Below are positions 40,157 through 49,551 of a stretch of DNA of 64,000 bases, piece after piece (positions within the stretch are counted from its first letter, which is position 1; the number at the start of each line of letters is the position of its first letter). The DNA is taken from assembly GCA_012519985.1 (NCBI GenBank), contig JAAYPC010000262.1:1-64000 (forward strand), given 5' to 3'. Source of the DNA: Fibrobacter sp. Its GTDB lineage: Bacteria; Fibrobacterota; Chitinivibrionia; Chitinivibrionales; Chitinispirillaceae. The position numbers and the translations under genes were made by a program. A model generated the notes under the pieces. It worked only from the letters and a program-made list of their open reading frames with translations. It ran no database searches and was not told the origin of the DNA.

Positions 40157-41215
40157 CTAAAAAAGTACACCCAAAGTCATACGGAAAAATGAAAAATCAA
40201 TCTTATCGAAACGAAAAGCATAGTCCATATAATACCTTTTATAATGAACTCCAGCTCCCAGTGTAGGAATTTTCCCCGATAATCCAGCCCGAAAAACAGC
40301 AATATTCCAAAATTCTGCTTCCAGTCCAAGACGCAAAGATGTGGTATATTGTTTATCCAATGCCAATGCGAAAGTCCAGTTTCCTCCAAGGTCACCGCTT
40401 TTATCAACGTAGGATATTCCATAATAATGTGAATATCTGATTTTTTCTCTGTATCCCAGAGGAGAATGCACCCAGATGATTTCTGCAGGAAGAAAATCTC
40501 TTACAGCAATTCCCAATACGATATTACGATTTGTTACTTTTTTTGATAAATCATAATCCAGACCTATGCTAGCCATTACTCCGAGATCAGCGTTTACTCC
40601 CACACCCATGTATTTTCTGCCCTCTGGGTTCATGGTCTGCCAGTACCCTTTCAGGCTCAAGCCTGCTGAAATATTCAAGGGACGTGGCAGTCCACTTCCT
40701 GGGGGTGTAGGCATTTTCAAAGAAAGCATTTTTCCCATGGTAAGGATCATCTGATGCTGATTGTTCTGGAAATAACCCTTTGGTACCCCGTCTGATCTGA
40801 GTGAGATATCATTGAGGGATTCCTCATAAGTTGAAGGCAATGAATCAAAAAAAGGTATATTTCCACTTAGAAAAGGGGCATATACAATAGAAGAGGCAAT
40901 CTGCCCCTGCGGCATTCGCAAAGCAAAACATCCCTGTCGTGAGAGGCCATGATAGATATCGGCTATTTCAGCCGATAATTCAACATGTTTGGCAAAAGAA
41001 ACAGATGCCGGATTCCAGATCACTGAAGAAGCTCTTTGAGGCAAAACAACCCCGACATCGCCCATTGCTGCGATTTGGGCCCCGGCTGGCAAATGAGCCA
41101 TATCAGCAGCATAACGAATCTGTAGTTCTTCTGCGAAAGTTTTAAAGATGTAAGGAAACAGAAATAACAGAGCTGGTAAAAAGACAGAGAAGCTTTTATT
41201 ATGGCAGGCAGACAT
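40157..41215 (-). CDS. PorV/UPF0164-like outer membrane protein
   Basis: LPAGAQIAAMGDVGVVLPQRASSVIWNPASVSF; beta-barrel pattern. Confidence 0.65.
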   Translation of the reverse strand: MSACHNKSFSVFLPALLFLFPYIFKTFAEELQIRYAADMAHLPAGAQIAAMGDVGVVLPQRASSVIWNPASVSFAKHVELSAEIADIYHGLSRQGCFALRMPQGQIASSIVYAPFLSGNIPFFDSLPSTYEESLNDISLRSDGVPKGYFQNNQHQMILTMGKMLSLKMPTPPGSGLPRPLNISAGLSLKGYWQTMNPEGRKYMGVGVNADLGVMASIGLDYDLSKKVTNRNIVLGIAVRDFLPAEIIWVHSPLGYREKIRYSHYYGISYVDKSGDLGGNWTFALALDKQYTTSLRLGLEAEFWNIAVFRAGLSGKIPTLGAGVHYKRYYMDYAFRFDKIDFSFFRMTLGVLF

Positions 41216-41622
41216 TATTCTCCAATAATACTGACCGAAACGTGCCTGTTTCTGGGACCATCAAATTCGCAAAAATAAATGGATTGCCATGTACCAAGAA
41301 CCAGCGAGCCATTGGTAACCGGAACCAGTGTACTTAAACCAACTAAAGATGCTTTGAGATGGCTGTCAGAATTTCCTTCAGCATGCCTGTAAAATGGTTC
41401 CCGCTGAGGTATCAATTGGGCAAGCTTTTTAAAAAAATCAGTTTCCACATCCGGATCAGCATTTTCGTTTACGGTAATTGCGGCAGTAGTGTGCAAACTT
41501 ATTACCGAACAAATACCATTTTTAATACCGCAATTATCGATAACCTTTTGTACATTCGGGGAAATGTCTATCCATTGGCAGCGATTCTTGGTGGATAGGG
41601 AGATAATTTCCTGCTTCACCAT
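41215..41622 (-). CDS. YjbQ/UPF0047 family protein
   Basis: SLHTTAAITVNENADPDVETDF; LGTWQSIYFCEFDGPRNRHVSV. Confidence 0.9.
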   Translation of the reverse strand: MVKQEIISLSTKNRCQWIDISPNVQKVIDNCGIKNGICSVISLHTTAAITVNENADPDVETDFFKKLAQLIPQREPFYRHAEGNSDSHLKASLVGLSTLVPVTNGSLVLGTWQSIYFCEFDGPRNRHVSVSIIGE

Positions 41623-41706
41623 ATTTACCCCCCCTTAAAATAAGCAAATTACCGACATTTAACAGGACCTCCCAGCCCCTTTACAGTCATGATATCATAA
41701 TTTGCT

Positions 41707-42639
41707 TTAATCGACAATTACATCTTCAGGAAGAATAAAACTCATGGGATTCATATGACGGCCATTGACTCTGACCTCATAATGCAGATGTGGACCGGTA
41801 CTTCTTCCGGTACTTCCCATAAGGGCAATCACTTCACCTCTTTTTACATGTTGACCGTTTTTTATCAGGATACGGTCCAAATGGGCATAAACGGTTTCCA
41901 TCTCAGCCTGTTCATGGCTGACAATAATCGCTTTTCCGTAAAAATCTCTGTTCCCGGCAAAACGCACCACCCCGTCAGCTGTGGCATGAATAGGAGTCTG
42001 ATGCACATTGGCTATATCCAGCCCCTCATGAAACATGTTTTGCCCCTCTATAGGGTGAAAACGATATCCAAAAGGAGAAGTTATTCTTCCCTTAGTAGGC
42101 CAGATGGATGGGCGCTGATTCCAGTAATTTTGAATACTGGAGACTTTTTTTGACATGTGAGTTAAGGTCGAATCCTGAAGCTGTGCACGCCGCAGAAGCG
42201 ATTCCACATTCTCTTTAACCGATTCTGCATGCACCAATACCGGATCCAGAAGTGTGGCAATTATCATATCCTGACTACTGGGTTTTCCTCCGATACCAGC
42301 CATACGCACATCATTGCTGATTGGTTCCAACCCGTACTGAAGACGTACCCGGTCCTCAAAGTCTACCAGCGATCTAATTCGCTGCTCCTCTTTCAGGATG
42401 AACTTTTTGAGAAACTGTATCTTTAAAAGCAATCCTTCGTTATCACGTCTTGCTTGATAGACTCCGAATTTTGCGATTCCTAAAGAGGTAGTGAACCACA
42501 CCAATCGTCCTAACCCATAAAGACCGGCAACTGAGAAAATTATTACCGAAAAAATGGTAATGGCTGAAACATAAGCTTTTCGAACTTTTGAAAAGGATTT
42601 AGTAGTCAGCAGTACCAGATTCCATTCCGGTTTGCTCAT
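41707..42639 (-). CDS. M23-family peptidase with N-terminal TM
   Basis: SPFGYRFHPIEGQNMFHEGLDIAN, GSTGRSTGPHLHYEVRVNGRHMNP. Confidence 0.92.
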   Translation of the reverse strand: MSKPEWNLVLLTTKSFSKVRKAYVSAITIFSVIIFSVAGLYGLGRLVWFTTSLGIAKFGVYQARRDNEGLLLKIQFLKKFILKEEQRIRSLVDFEDRVRLQYGLEPISNDVRMAGIGGKPSSQDMIIATLLDPVLVHAESVKENVESLLRRAQLQDSTLTHMSKKVSSIQNYWNQRPSIWPTKGRITSPFGYRFHPIEGQNMFHEGLDIANVHQTPIHATADGVVRFAGNRDFYGKAIIVSHEQAEMETVYAHLDRILIKNGQHVKRGEVIALMGSTGRSTGPHLHYEVRVNGRHMNPMSFILPEDVIVD

Positions 42640-42780
42640 TATCTTAAGATCTCCTGAAATTTAAAAGGAACTTACAATAAAATTGTAATACCCAGAATTT
42701 ATAATTTCAACATTAATTATACGTTTAAATAGCCAAAAAATATAAATTAATTTAATTTGTGCTCTCTGGGAGTGTTAAGT

Positions 42781-43791
42781 TTAAGTTTTCTTTAATCCTG
42801 GAGTAATATCAGAACTGCTGAAAATCTGCCGATAAAGACTTTTTTTCTGCATAATTCCTACTACAGATCTGTTATCCACTACCAGATAATGATCTGCGTT
42901 ATCAGGTTTAATATCCTGAAAAACCGAAAGCAAAGTTTGGTGGACCTCAATCTCTTTTAGCGGTTTTGTAAATTCAGATAGTTTGCTTTTATGACTTTGT
43001 GCTGCGATATCCAGAACAGAAACGGTTCCAAGAGGCGTAGACCCCTGCTCATCAAAAACCAGAATTTCATCGGAATCGGGAACTTTATTAATAACTGAGC
43101 CAATTGTCTGATTGCACCTGAAGACATCCTTATCCTTTTTATACTCGGAAATACCAATCATCAGGTCCCTGATTGTTTTATCTTTCAGCTTTAAGACGTT
43201 ATTAATGAGAATATCTGCAGACTCTATCAGTGTTCCTCTTTTTGAACCTTCAAGAGCCACTAACACCATCTCCTCTCTTACCTTAGCCTTGAATGATTCT
43301 TCAAAACCCGGCGGCTCTTTTCTAAAAAGAGCCATGGCTTTGGAAAAAAGCCAGGTAAACGGCAGAGTTAAATAATAACAGGCCATTAATAGCGGTATCG
43401 CTTTCAGAGTCAATCTTAAAGAATAGATTCTAAAAAGTGATTTGGGCAGCATTTCCCCGAACAGGACTAAAAATGGGGTGAGAAACCATGACTCAGGAGA
43501 TGGAATCCGTGCAAGATCTAAAAAAACAAACTGGTCGATAATCTCATAAACTATCAAAAATGACAGTGTAGCTCCAATATTGCAGATATTATTGGCAATA
43601 AGTACAGTGGATAGAAGCCGATCTTTATGATTCATTAAATAGAGAGCTCCTTTTGCAAGGAGATCTCCCGATTCTGCTTTGTGTCTGACTTTTATGGGAT
43701 TCAAGGAAACGAAACCAGTTTCAGATCCCGAGAAGAAAAAAGAGCCTGCAAGGCAGATAAGTAAAACCAGAAGAGGTTGTAATTCTATCAT
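42781..43791 (-). CDS. CNNM/DUF21-CBS domain protein (CorC/hemolysin-like)
   Basis: SGSETGFVSLNPIKVRHKAESGD; CBS-like C-terminus. Confidence 0.8.
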   Translation of the reverse strand: MIELQPLLVLLICLAGSFFFSGSETGFVSLNPIKVRHKAESGDLLAKGALYLMNHKDRLLSTVLIANNICNIGATLSFLIVYEIIDQFVFLDLARIPSPESWFLTPFLVLFGEMLPKSLFRIYSLRLTLKAIPLLMACYYLTLPFTWLFSKAMALFRKEPPGFEESFKAKVREEMVLVALEGSKRGTLIESADILINNVLKLKDKTIRDLMIGISEYKKDKDVFRCNQTIGSVINKVPDSDEILVFDEQGSTPLGTVSVLDIAAQSHKSKLSEFTKPLKEIEVHQTLLSVFQDIKPDNADHYLVVDNRSVVGIMQKKSLYRQIFSSSDITPGLKKT

Positions 43792-43859
43792 ATTGGTAAA
43801 ATTTTAATGTGCTTACCAGATTTTATTCTGGCAAAAGCACAGCAGCTTTGTAAGTCTTT

Positions 43860-44078
43860 CTATTCTTCTGTGTTTTTTTGAGTTTCTTCAAATTTTTCTT
43901 TTTCCGGAAGCAGATACCAGGCTGCCAGATAGGTTACAACTCCAGGCCAGATTCCGGTGAGTACCGTAGCAAAGATGAAGATCAGCCTTATCAATGTCAC
44001 ATCCATTTTAAAACTGTCAGCGACCCCTGCACAAATACCAGCAATTTTTTTACCCTTTTCCATTTTGTACAGTTTCAT
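43860..44078 (-). CDS. PspC-domain protein
   Basis: KKIAGICAGVADSFKMDVTLIRLIF. Confidence 0.88.
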   Translation of the reverse strand: MKLYKMEKGKKIAGICAGVADSFKMDVTLIRLIFIFATVLTGIWPGVVTYLAAWYLLPEKEKFEETQKNTEE

Positions 44079-44126
44079 TTCCCCTCCCGATAGTAAGATA
44101 TGGTAGATTCAATCACAGTTTTTTAT

Positions 44127-44948
44127 TCAATTACTGTCATTATCATTATAAAGCGAAATTCTTCTCTGTTCAAGCAGCGGTAAACGCCCTCTTGCTTCCT
44201 TAATCAACTCCTGCCTGCACTCTGCATAGATAATCTGTTCCTTTTGGTCGGCTTCTGACAGAATATCTCCCCAGGGCGAAACCACCATTGAATGGCCGTA
44301 GGCTTTGTACAAAGATTTGCTGTTTTCACCCTGAGAAACTGCGGCCAGAAAGATTTGGTTTTCAATAGCCCTGGCTCTCATCATCACATGCCAATGAGCC
44401 GGCCCGGTAATATTATTAAACACAGCCGGTACCAGCAGAAGATCTATACCCAGAAGGTTTTTCTTACGCAACAGTTCAGGAAAGCGAATATCATAACAGA
44501 TCAGGATTGCGATTCTTCCCAGATCAGTCTGTACAGAGGCAATCTGGTTTCCAGGGGTAAAAACAGATGATTCCTGAATCTGCAACCCTTTAAAATTAAC
44601 ATCGAATAGATGTGTTTTATCATACTTTAGTAATATATCACCCCTGGGGCCCAATAAATAAGAACGGTTAAACACTGTGCCGTTTTCTTTGCATGCCATA
44701 GAACCGGTACATAAATAGATGCCCAGCCTCTCTGCTGTCTGACAAAAAAGTGAAACAGTTCTGCTTTCATCTGCAGCTATCTTACAAAGTCCCTGAATTT
44801 GAAATGGATAATAAAACATCTCTGGCAGGCAAACCAGAGCAGCTCCTCTGGCAGCGGCCTCTTCAATCATGGTAATAGCACGCTCAATGTTAGCTTCTTT
44901 ATCAAAAGTTGGAATAATCTGGCAAAGAGCCACAGTAAAGGTTTTCAT
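44127..44948 (-). CDS. Carbon-nitrogen hydrolase (nitrilase superfamily)
   Basis: CLPEMF, KTHLFD, ICYDIRFPELLR catalytic E-K-C. Confidence 0.93.
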   Translation of the reverse strand: MKTFTVALCQIIPTFDKEANIERAITMIEEAAARGAALVCLPEMFYYPFQIQGLCKIAADESRTVSLFCQTAERLGIYLCTGSMACKENGTVFNRSYLLGPRGDILLKYDKTHLFDVNFKGLQIQESSVFTPGNQIASVQTDLGRIAILICYDIRFPELLRKKNLLGIDLLLVPAVFNNITGPAHWHVMMRARAIENQIFLAAVSQGENSKSLYKAYGHSMVVSPWGDILSEADQKEQIIYAECRQELIKEARGRLPLLEQRRISLYNDNDSN

Positions 44949-45134
44949 AATATTAAAGTAATATTTGCACCATTTGCATCCAATGCGACTATATGTGGGT
45001 GTCTTTAGTAGATTCTTTTACAGTGATTAAATTTGGGGGTTTTCAGTAGCTCAGACACGGTTGTATTTTTGAAAGATTCAATCTTGCAATAAAAACAGAA
45101 AAATTAATTTCAAAAACTCAAATAAGGAGGGTGC

Positions 45135-46565
45135 ATGGCACCACATGTAGAGATCTGGTCCCAATTGCCACATATAGTTGCGGATATGGGACTTGCAGAC
45201 TGGGGACGCAAAGAAATTGAAATTGCAGAAAAAGAGATGCCTGGGCTTATGGCGGTGAGAGAAAAATATGCTTCCCAAAAGCCTCTCAGTGGTGTACGAA
45301 TAACTGGTTCGCTTCATATGACCATTCAGACTGCAGTTCTTATTGAAACCCTGGTGAAGCTGGGAGCGCAGGTGCGCTGGGCATCCTGCAACATCTTCTC
45401 CACTCAGGATCATGCAGCCGCAGCCGTTGCCAAAGCAGGTGTTCCTGTATTTGCCTGGAAAGGTGAAACTCTTGATGATTACTGGGCATTGACCTTTCAG
45501 GCACTCAATTTTGGAGATGGCAAAGGTCCTCAGTTAATTGTGGATGATGGTGGTGATGCCACTCTACTTATACACAAGGGTTACCAGCTTGAAAATGGCG
45601 ACACCTGGGTAGATTCACCTTCAGAGAGTCAGGATGAAATCTCTCTTAAGAAGGTTCTCAAGGCTGTTTACCAAAAAGATAACCAGTTCTGGCATAAGGT
45701 AGTAAAAGAGTGGAAGGGAGTATCGGAAGAAACCACCACTGGTGTTCATCGGCTTTACCAGATGATGGAAAAGGGTACACTTCTGGTTCCTGCAATAAAT
45801 GTTAACGACTCGGTTACCAAATCAAAATTCGACAATCTCTATGGCTGCAGAGAGTCTCTGGCAGATGGTATCAAACGTGCCACCGATGTGATGATTGCTG
45901 GGAAAGTGGCTGTCGTTTGCGGTTATGGTGATGTAGGAAAAGGATGCGCACAGTCCTTGAGTGGTTTTGGTGCACGAGTAATTGTCACCGAAATCGATCC
46001 TATCTGTGCTCTTCAGGCTGCAATGGCAGGATATGAGGTGACCACGGTTGAAGACACCCTGGGTAGAGCAGACATTTATGTAACTACCACTGGAAATACC
46101 GATATCATTACTGCAGAACACATGGCCAAAATGAAAGATCAGGCTATTGTGTGCAATATCGGCCATTTCGATAATGAAATTCAGGTTTCCGCTCTGGAGA
46201 AAATTCCAGGAATCACCAAAGTTAATATTAAACCACAGGTGGATAAGTACATTTTCTCTGACGGACATGCAATTTTCCTGCTGGCAGAAGGCCGGTTGGT
46301 AAATCTTGGATGTGCAACAGGACACCCCTCTTTTGTAATGTCAAATTCGTTCACCAATCAAACACTGGCCCAGATTGATCTGTGGGAAAATCGTGATAGC
46401 TATAAAGCCGGTGTTTACCGTCTTTCCAAAAAACTTGACGAAGAAGTTGCACGGTTGCATCTGGAGAAAATCGGAGCTAAATTGACTAAGCTGACCCAGA
46501 AGCAGGCCGATTATATTGGTGTTCCTGTTGAGGGCCCCTATAAGCCTGAGCATTACAGGTATTAA
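45135..46565 (+). CDS. ahcY: Adenosylhomocysteinase
   Basis: [50 protein letters not shown]. Confidence 0.97.
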   Translation: MAPHVEIWSQLPHIVADMGLADWGRKEIEIAEKEMPGLMAVREKYASQKPLSGVRITGSLHMTIQTAVLIETLVKLGAQVRWASCNIFSTQDHAAAAVAKAGVPVFAWKGETLDDYWALTFQALNFGDGKGPQLIVDDGGDATLLIHKGYQLENGDTWVDSPSESQDEISLKKVLKAVYQKDNQFWHKVVKEWKGVSEETTTGVHRLYQMMEKGTLLVPAINVNDSVTKSKFDNLYGCRESLADGIKRATDVMIAGKVAVVCGYGDVGKGCAQSLSGFGARVIVTEIDPICALQAAMAGYEVTTVEDTLGRADIYVTTTGNTDIITAEHMAKMKDQAIVCNIGHFDNEIQVSALEKIPGITKVNIKPQVDKYIFSDGHAIFLLAEGRLVNLGCATGHPSFVMSNSFTNQTLAQIDLWENRDSYKAGVYRLSKKLDEEVARLHLEKIGAKLTKLTQKQADYIGVPVEGPYKPEHYRY

Positions 46566-46656
46566 TCCTCCAAGCCGCAGTGGCCGTTTTCCCTTTTGAA
46601 AAATGGCTGCTGTGTACACCTTTTTCTGCTTAAAATCCAAGGAAGGTCTTTGTGCC

Positions 46657-48009
46657 ATGAAAATCCAGGGAATTGCTATCTGCCCCCCGCCCGGAGCAAA
46701 GGATAATCCCGCAGTTACTCCAGAACTTCTGGCCAGTTCTCTTGCCCGTTACTCCCGCTCCAATAAGGGTATCGATTCCATTCTCTCCTCTATCGACTGG
46801 AACGATCCGGACAAATCGGTTGATGCAATTTTCAGATTTGTGGATTATGGCCATGCCTCTATTGCCGGAATGACCGGTGGGATAGCCATAGTTATCGATG
46901 GCTGTTCCATGTTCCTGGCTTACAAACTTTTTGAGCTCTCACAGCTCTGCGATGGTCAGGAATCCAGCACTCGCTATATAAAACTGGATAAATCCAATCT
47001 GCCTTCAGCTTTAGAAACCGGGATACCTTCAGAGCTTTCAGCCCAGTGGCAGGAATTTATGGAGCTTTCCTTTGAAATTTACCATGAAGTCTACCAGAAG
47101 CTTGATCAGATAGCTGAGCAGAATCCTTCGGTTGTAAGGGTACCATCAGGTGCATCTCCCAAAGTAGTGGAGCGACTTAGAAAAAATTATGCCCTTGACC
47201 GCTCCAGATATTTCATTCCATTTGCCACCCGAACCAATGTAGCGCTGGTTATGACAGCACGGGTCTGGAGTGAAACAATCAAACAACTGGACTCAATACC
47301 TCTTCCGGAAGCCAGAGAATGTGCAGAAGGACTTCGAAGGGAGCTTTCCAGGTTCGCTCCCCGACTCAGTCGCCATTGTTATGCGGATGACGCCAGCAGG
47401 TTTCAGACGCAGCAGGTATTTGATTATGCAGTTGGCAAGATCAGGGAACACGGAGTACCTGTTACTTTATTGGCAGATAAAGTATGGGTAGAAGTTGACA
47501 ATCAATTTGCAGATTTCCTGCCGCAGATTCAGAACATAGAGGACTCTTTTCGCGGGAAAGCCAATCGTTACAGTACAACGGGGACATCGGTGAGAAGGGT
47601 TATGGTGAGGGCAGCGTGGAACAACCTGTCTATTGCAGAACTGAGGGATTTGAACCGTCATCGCAGCGGATACCGTTTCAGTCCGCTTACACCTGAAGGT
47701 TTTTATGTACCTGCTGAAGTCAAGCATCCGCGGATGGAAGAGTTAATGAGAAAGAAGTCGGATTTTCTCAGAAGAATAGTTATGACCAAAGACAGTGCTG
47801 CTTATGTATATGGACTTTTACTGGGGACACAGGTACCTTTTGAACATTCGACTCATCTGGACAAATTTATTTATGAAATTGAGCTTCGAACTGGTCTTGG
47901 GGCACATTTCCGTTACGCAGAGCATCTTAGTGCAGCTTCAAGAGAATTGTTAAAAAAGATGCCTCAGCTTAAGGATTACATTGAAATAGGCAGTGCTGAA
48001 CCAGAGTAA
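46657..48009 (+). CDS. ThyX-like (FAD-dependent thymidylate synthase family) tandem-domain protein
   Basis: GQESSTRYIKL in the N-half and NRHRSGYRFS in the C-half; start at MKIQGIA with GGAAGG RBS. Confidence 0.75.
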   Translation: MKIQGIAICPPPGAKDNPAVTPELLASSLARYSRSNKGIDSILSSIDWNDPDKSVDAIFRFVDYGHASIAGMTGGIAIVIDGCSMFLAYKLFELSQLCDGQESSTRYIKLDKSNLPSALETGIPSELSAQWQEFMELSFEIYHEVYQKLDQIAEQNPSVVRVPSGASPKVVERLRKNYALDRSRYFIPFATRTNVALVMTARVWSETIKQLDSIPLPEARECAEGLRRELSRFAPRLSRHCYADDASRFQTQQVFDYAVGKIREHGVPVTLLADKVWVEVDNQFADFLPQIQNIEDSFRGKANRYSTTGTSVRRVMVRAAWNNLSIAELRDLNRHRSGYRFSPLTPEGFYVPAEVKHPRMEELMRKKSDFLRRIVMTKDSAAYVYGLLLGTQVPFEHSTHLDKFIYEIELRTGLGAHFRYAEHLSAASRELLKKMPQLKDYIEIGSAEPE

Positions 48010-48151
48010 GATTCTCTTATTACCTGAATTCTCGATTGTTTCTGACTACACTCAATTCAGTTGCCGAAAAAGTTATGGGCCATCGGGCAAGCGGTTTTTT
48101 CCCTGACACTTTCCCCTGATCTCCGGTACTTTTTTTATGCGATGTCATTTT

Positions 48152-48552
48152 TCTGTTTTCATGATGCCTTTCCTGTTTTCACGATGGCATTTTTCGTTTT
48201 CACGATGGCATTTCCCGTTTTCACGATGGCCTTTCCCGTTTTCAAGATGGCCTTTTCCGTTTTCACGATGGCCTTTTCCGTTTTCACGATGGTCTTTCCC
48301 GTTTTCAAGATGGCCTTTCCCGTTTTCAAGATAGCCTTTCCCGTTTTCAAGATGGCCTTTCCCATTTACACGATGTCTCTTCCCATTTACACGATGTCTC
48401 TTCCCATTTACACGATGTCTCTTCCCATTTACACGATGCCCCTACCCTGTTTACACGATTGCATTTTCCGTTTACGCGATGTCTATTTCCGTTTACACGA
48501 TGTCCCTTCCCATTTACACGACATCCCTTCCCTGTTCACATGATGGCTTTCG
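48152..48552. repeat. Minisatellite, about 19 units of about 21 bp
   Basis: TTTTCACGATGGCCTTTCCCG-type units, then TTTACACGATGTCTCTTCCCA-type units. Confidence 0.92.
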
Positions 48553-48704
48553 ATTTTATGGTAAATTTAGCAGGCTGGCACTATAGCTTAGAGGTTGCCG
48601 TTTGTTACGTATGATTCATCTTGATATTGTTATTCTGAGCTATACATCTGCTATCCTAAGCGCATAACATAAAAGGATCTTCTTTCCCCTCTTTTCTTTT
48701 CCCT

Positions 48705-48721
48705 TCTGGCATGTCTCTTGC
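48705..48721 (+). promoter_or_regulatory. Sigma-54 -24/-12 promoter upstream of the EPS export operon
   Basis: CTGGCATGTCTCTTGCA vs consensus YTGGCACRNNNNTTGCW. Confidence 0.75.
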
Positions 48722-48830
48722 ACTTTGTTTATCTGAAAGGTGTATGGTCACCTTTTCCAGGGAGATTACTGATGATATTTATACAATTGATCTATAAGAC
48801 TGGCAATCAGCCTGATAGCAGGAGGTGGAA

Positions 48831-49472
48831 ATGAACCTTTACCGGAAAAAAGGGATTGTGTTTGGGATGTTTGTACTGCTGTTAAGGGTTATGGTTTTTT
48901 CTGGTGATGGTGCCCAGTTTTTTAATGCTGGAGATGGCCTTAGAATTACTGTTCCTTTAGACAGCACATCCTTTATAAACGGCATTTATCCCATAGATGG
49001 GGATGGTAACATTTTTTTACCTATAATCGGCCAGTATAATGTGACATCCAAGAGTCCTGAAGAATTTAAAGATTTCCTTAAAAGCACATACGAGCAGTAT
49101 CTTCATTACCCGGAGATTCAGGTTACTCCACTGATAAGAGTGGGTTTACTGGGGGGATTCACCCGTTCGGGGATGTACTATGTAGAGCCTCAGAGTTCCA
49201 TGTGGGATCTTATTTCTCTGGCAGGTGGAACAGTTCATGAGAGGGGGCTTAAAAAGATGACCTGGGAGAGGGACCGCAAGGTGCTCGACAGGAATCTGAT
49301 TCCTTATCTGGAATCCGGAAAATCTCTTCAGGCAATCGGTTTCAAGTCTGGTGATCAGATCTGGACGCCCACTGACAACAGAAGTTTCAGGGAGATTCTG
49401 GTCAGAGATATTCTTCCCATAGCCACCTTCTTTCTCTCTTTCTATGTGGGAATCATGACCATCAGGGATTGA
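48831..49472 (+). CDS. Polysaccharide export (Wza-like) protein
   Basis: Signal peptide; LRITVPLDST...YPIDGDGNIFLPIIGQYNV; VGLLGGFTRSGMYYVEPQSSMWDLISLAGG; AGGAGG RBS. Confidence 0.85.
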   Translation: MNLYRKKGIVFGMFVLLLRVMVFSGDGAQFFNAGDGLRITVPLDSTSFINGIYPIDGDGNIFLPIIGQYNVTSKSPEEFKDFLKSTYEQYLHYPEIQVTPLIRVGLLGGFTRSGMYYVEPQSSMWDLISLAGGTVHERGLKKMTWERDRKVLDRNLIPYLESGKSLQAIGFKSGDQIWTPTDNRSFREILVRDILPIATFFLSFYVGIMTIRD

Positions 49473-49551
49473 TGGTTTGATTATCAAATTTCAACATCCG
49501 AGGTATATTGTGAGCTTCAGAACCCAAACCAACAGGACGAATCAACCCGGT

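Noticed and set aside
48061-48543. ORFs of 160 aa (+) and 68 aa (-, GKAIVKT repeats) across the minisatellite
   Set aside because: Both strands are open because the repeat is 21 bp; no convincing RBS or flanking unique coding sequence. Treated as a DNA repeat.
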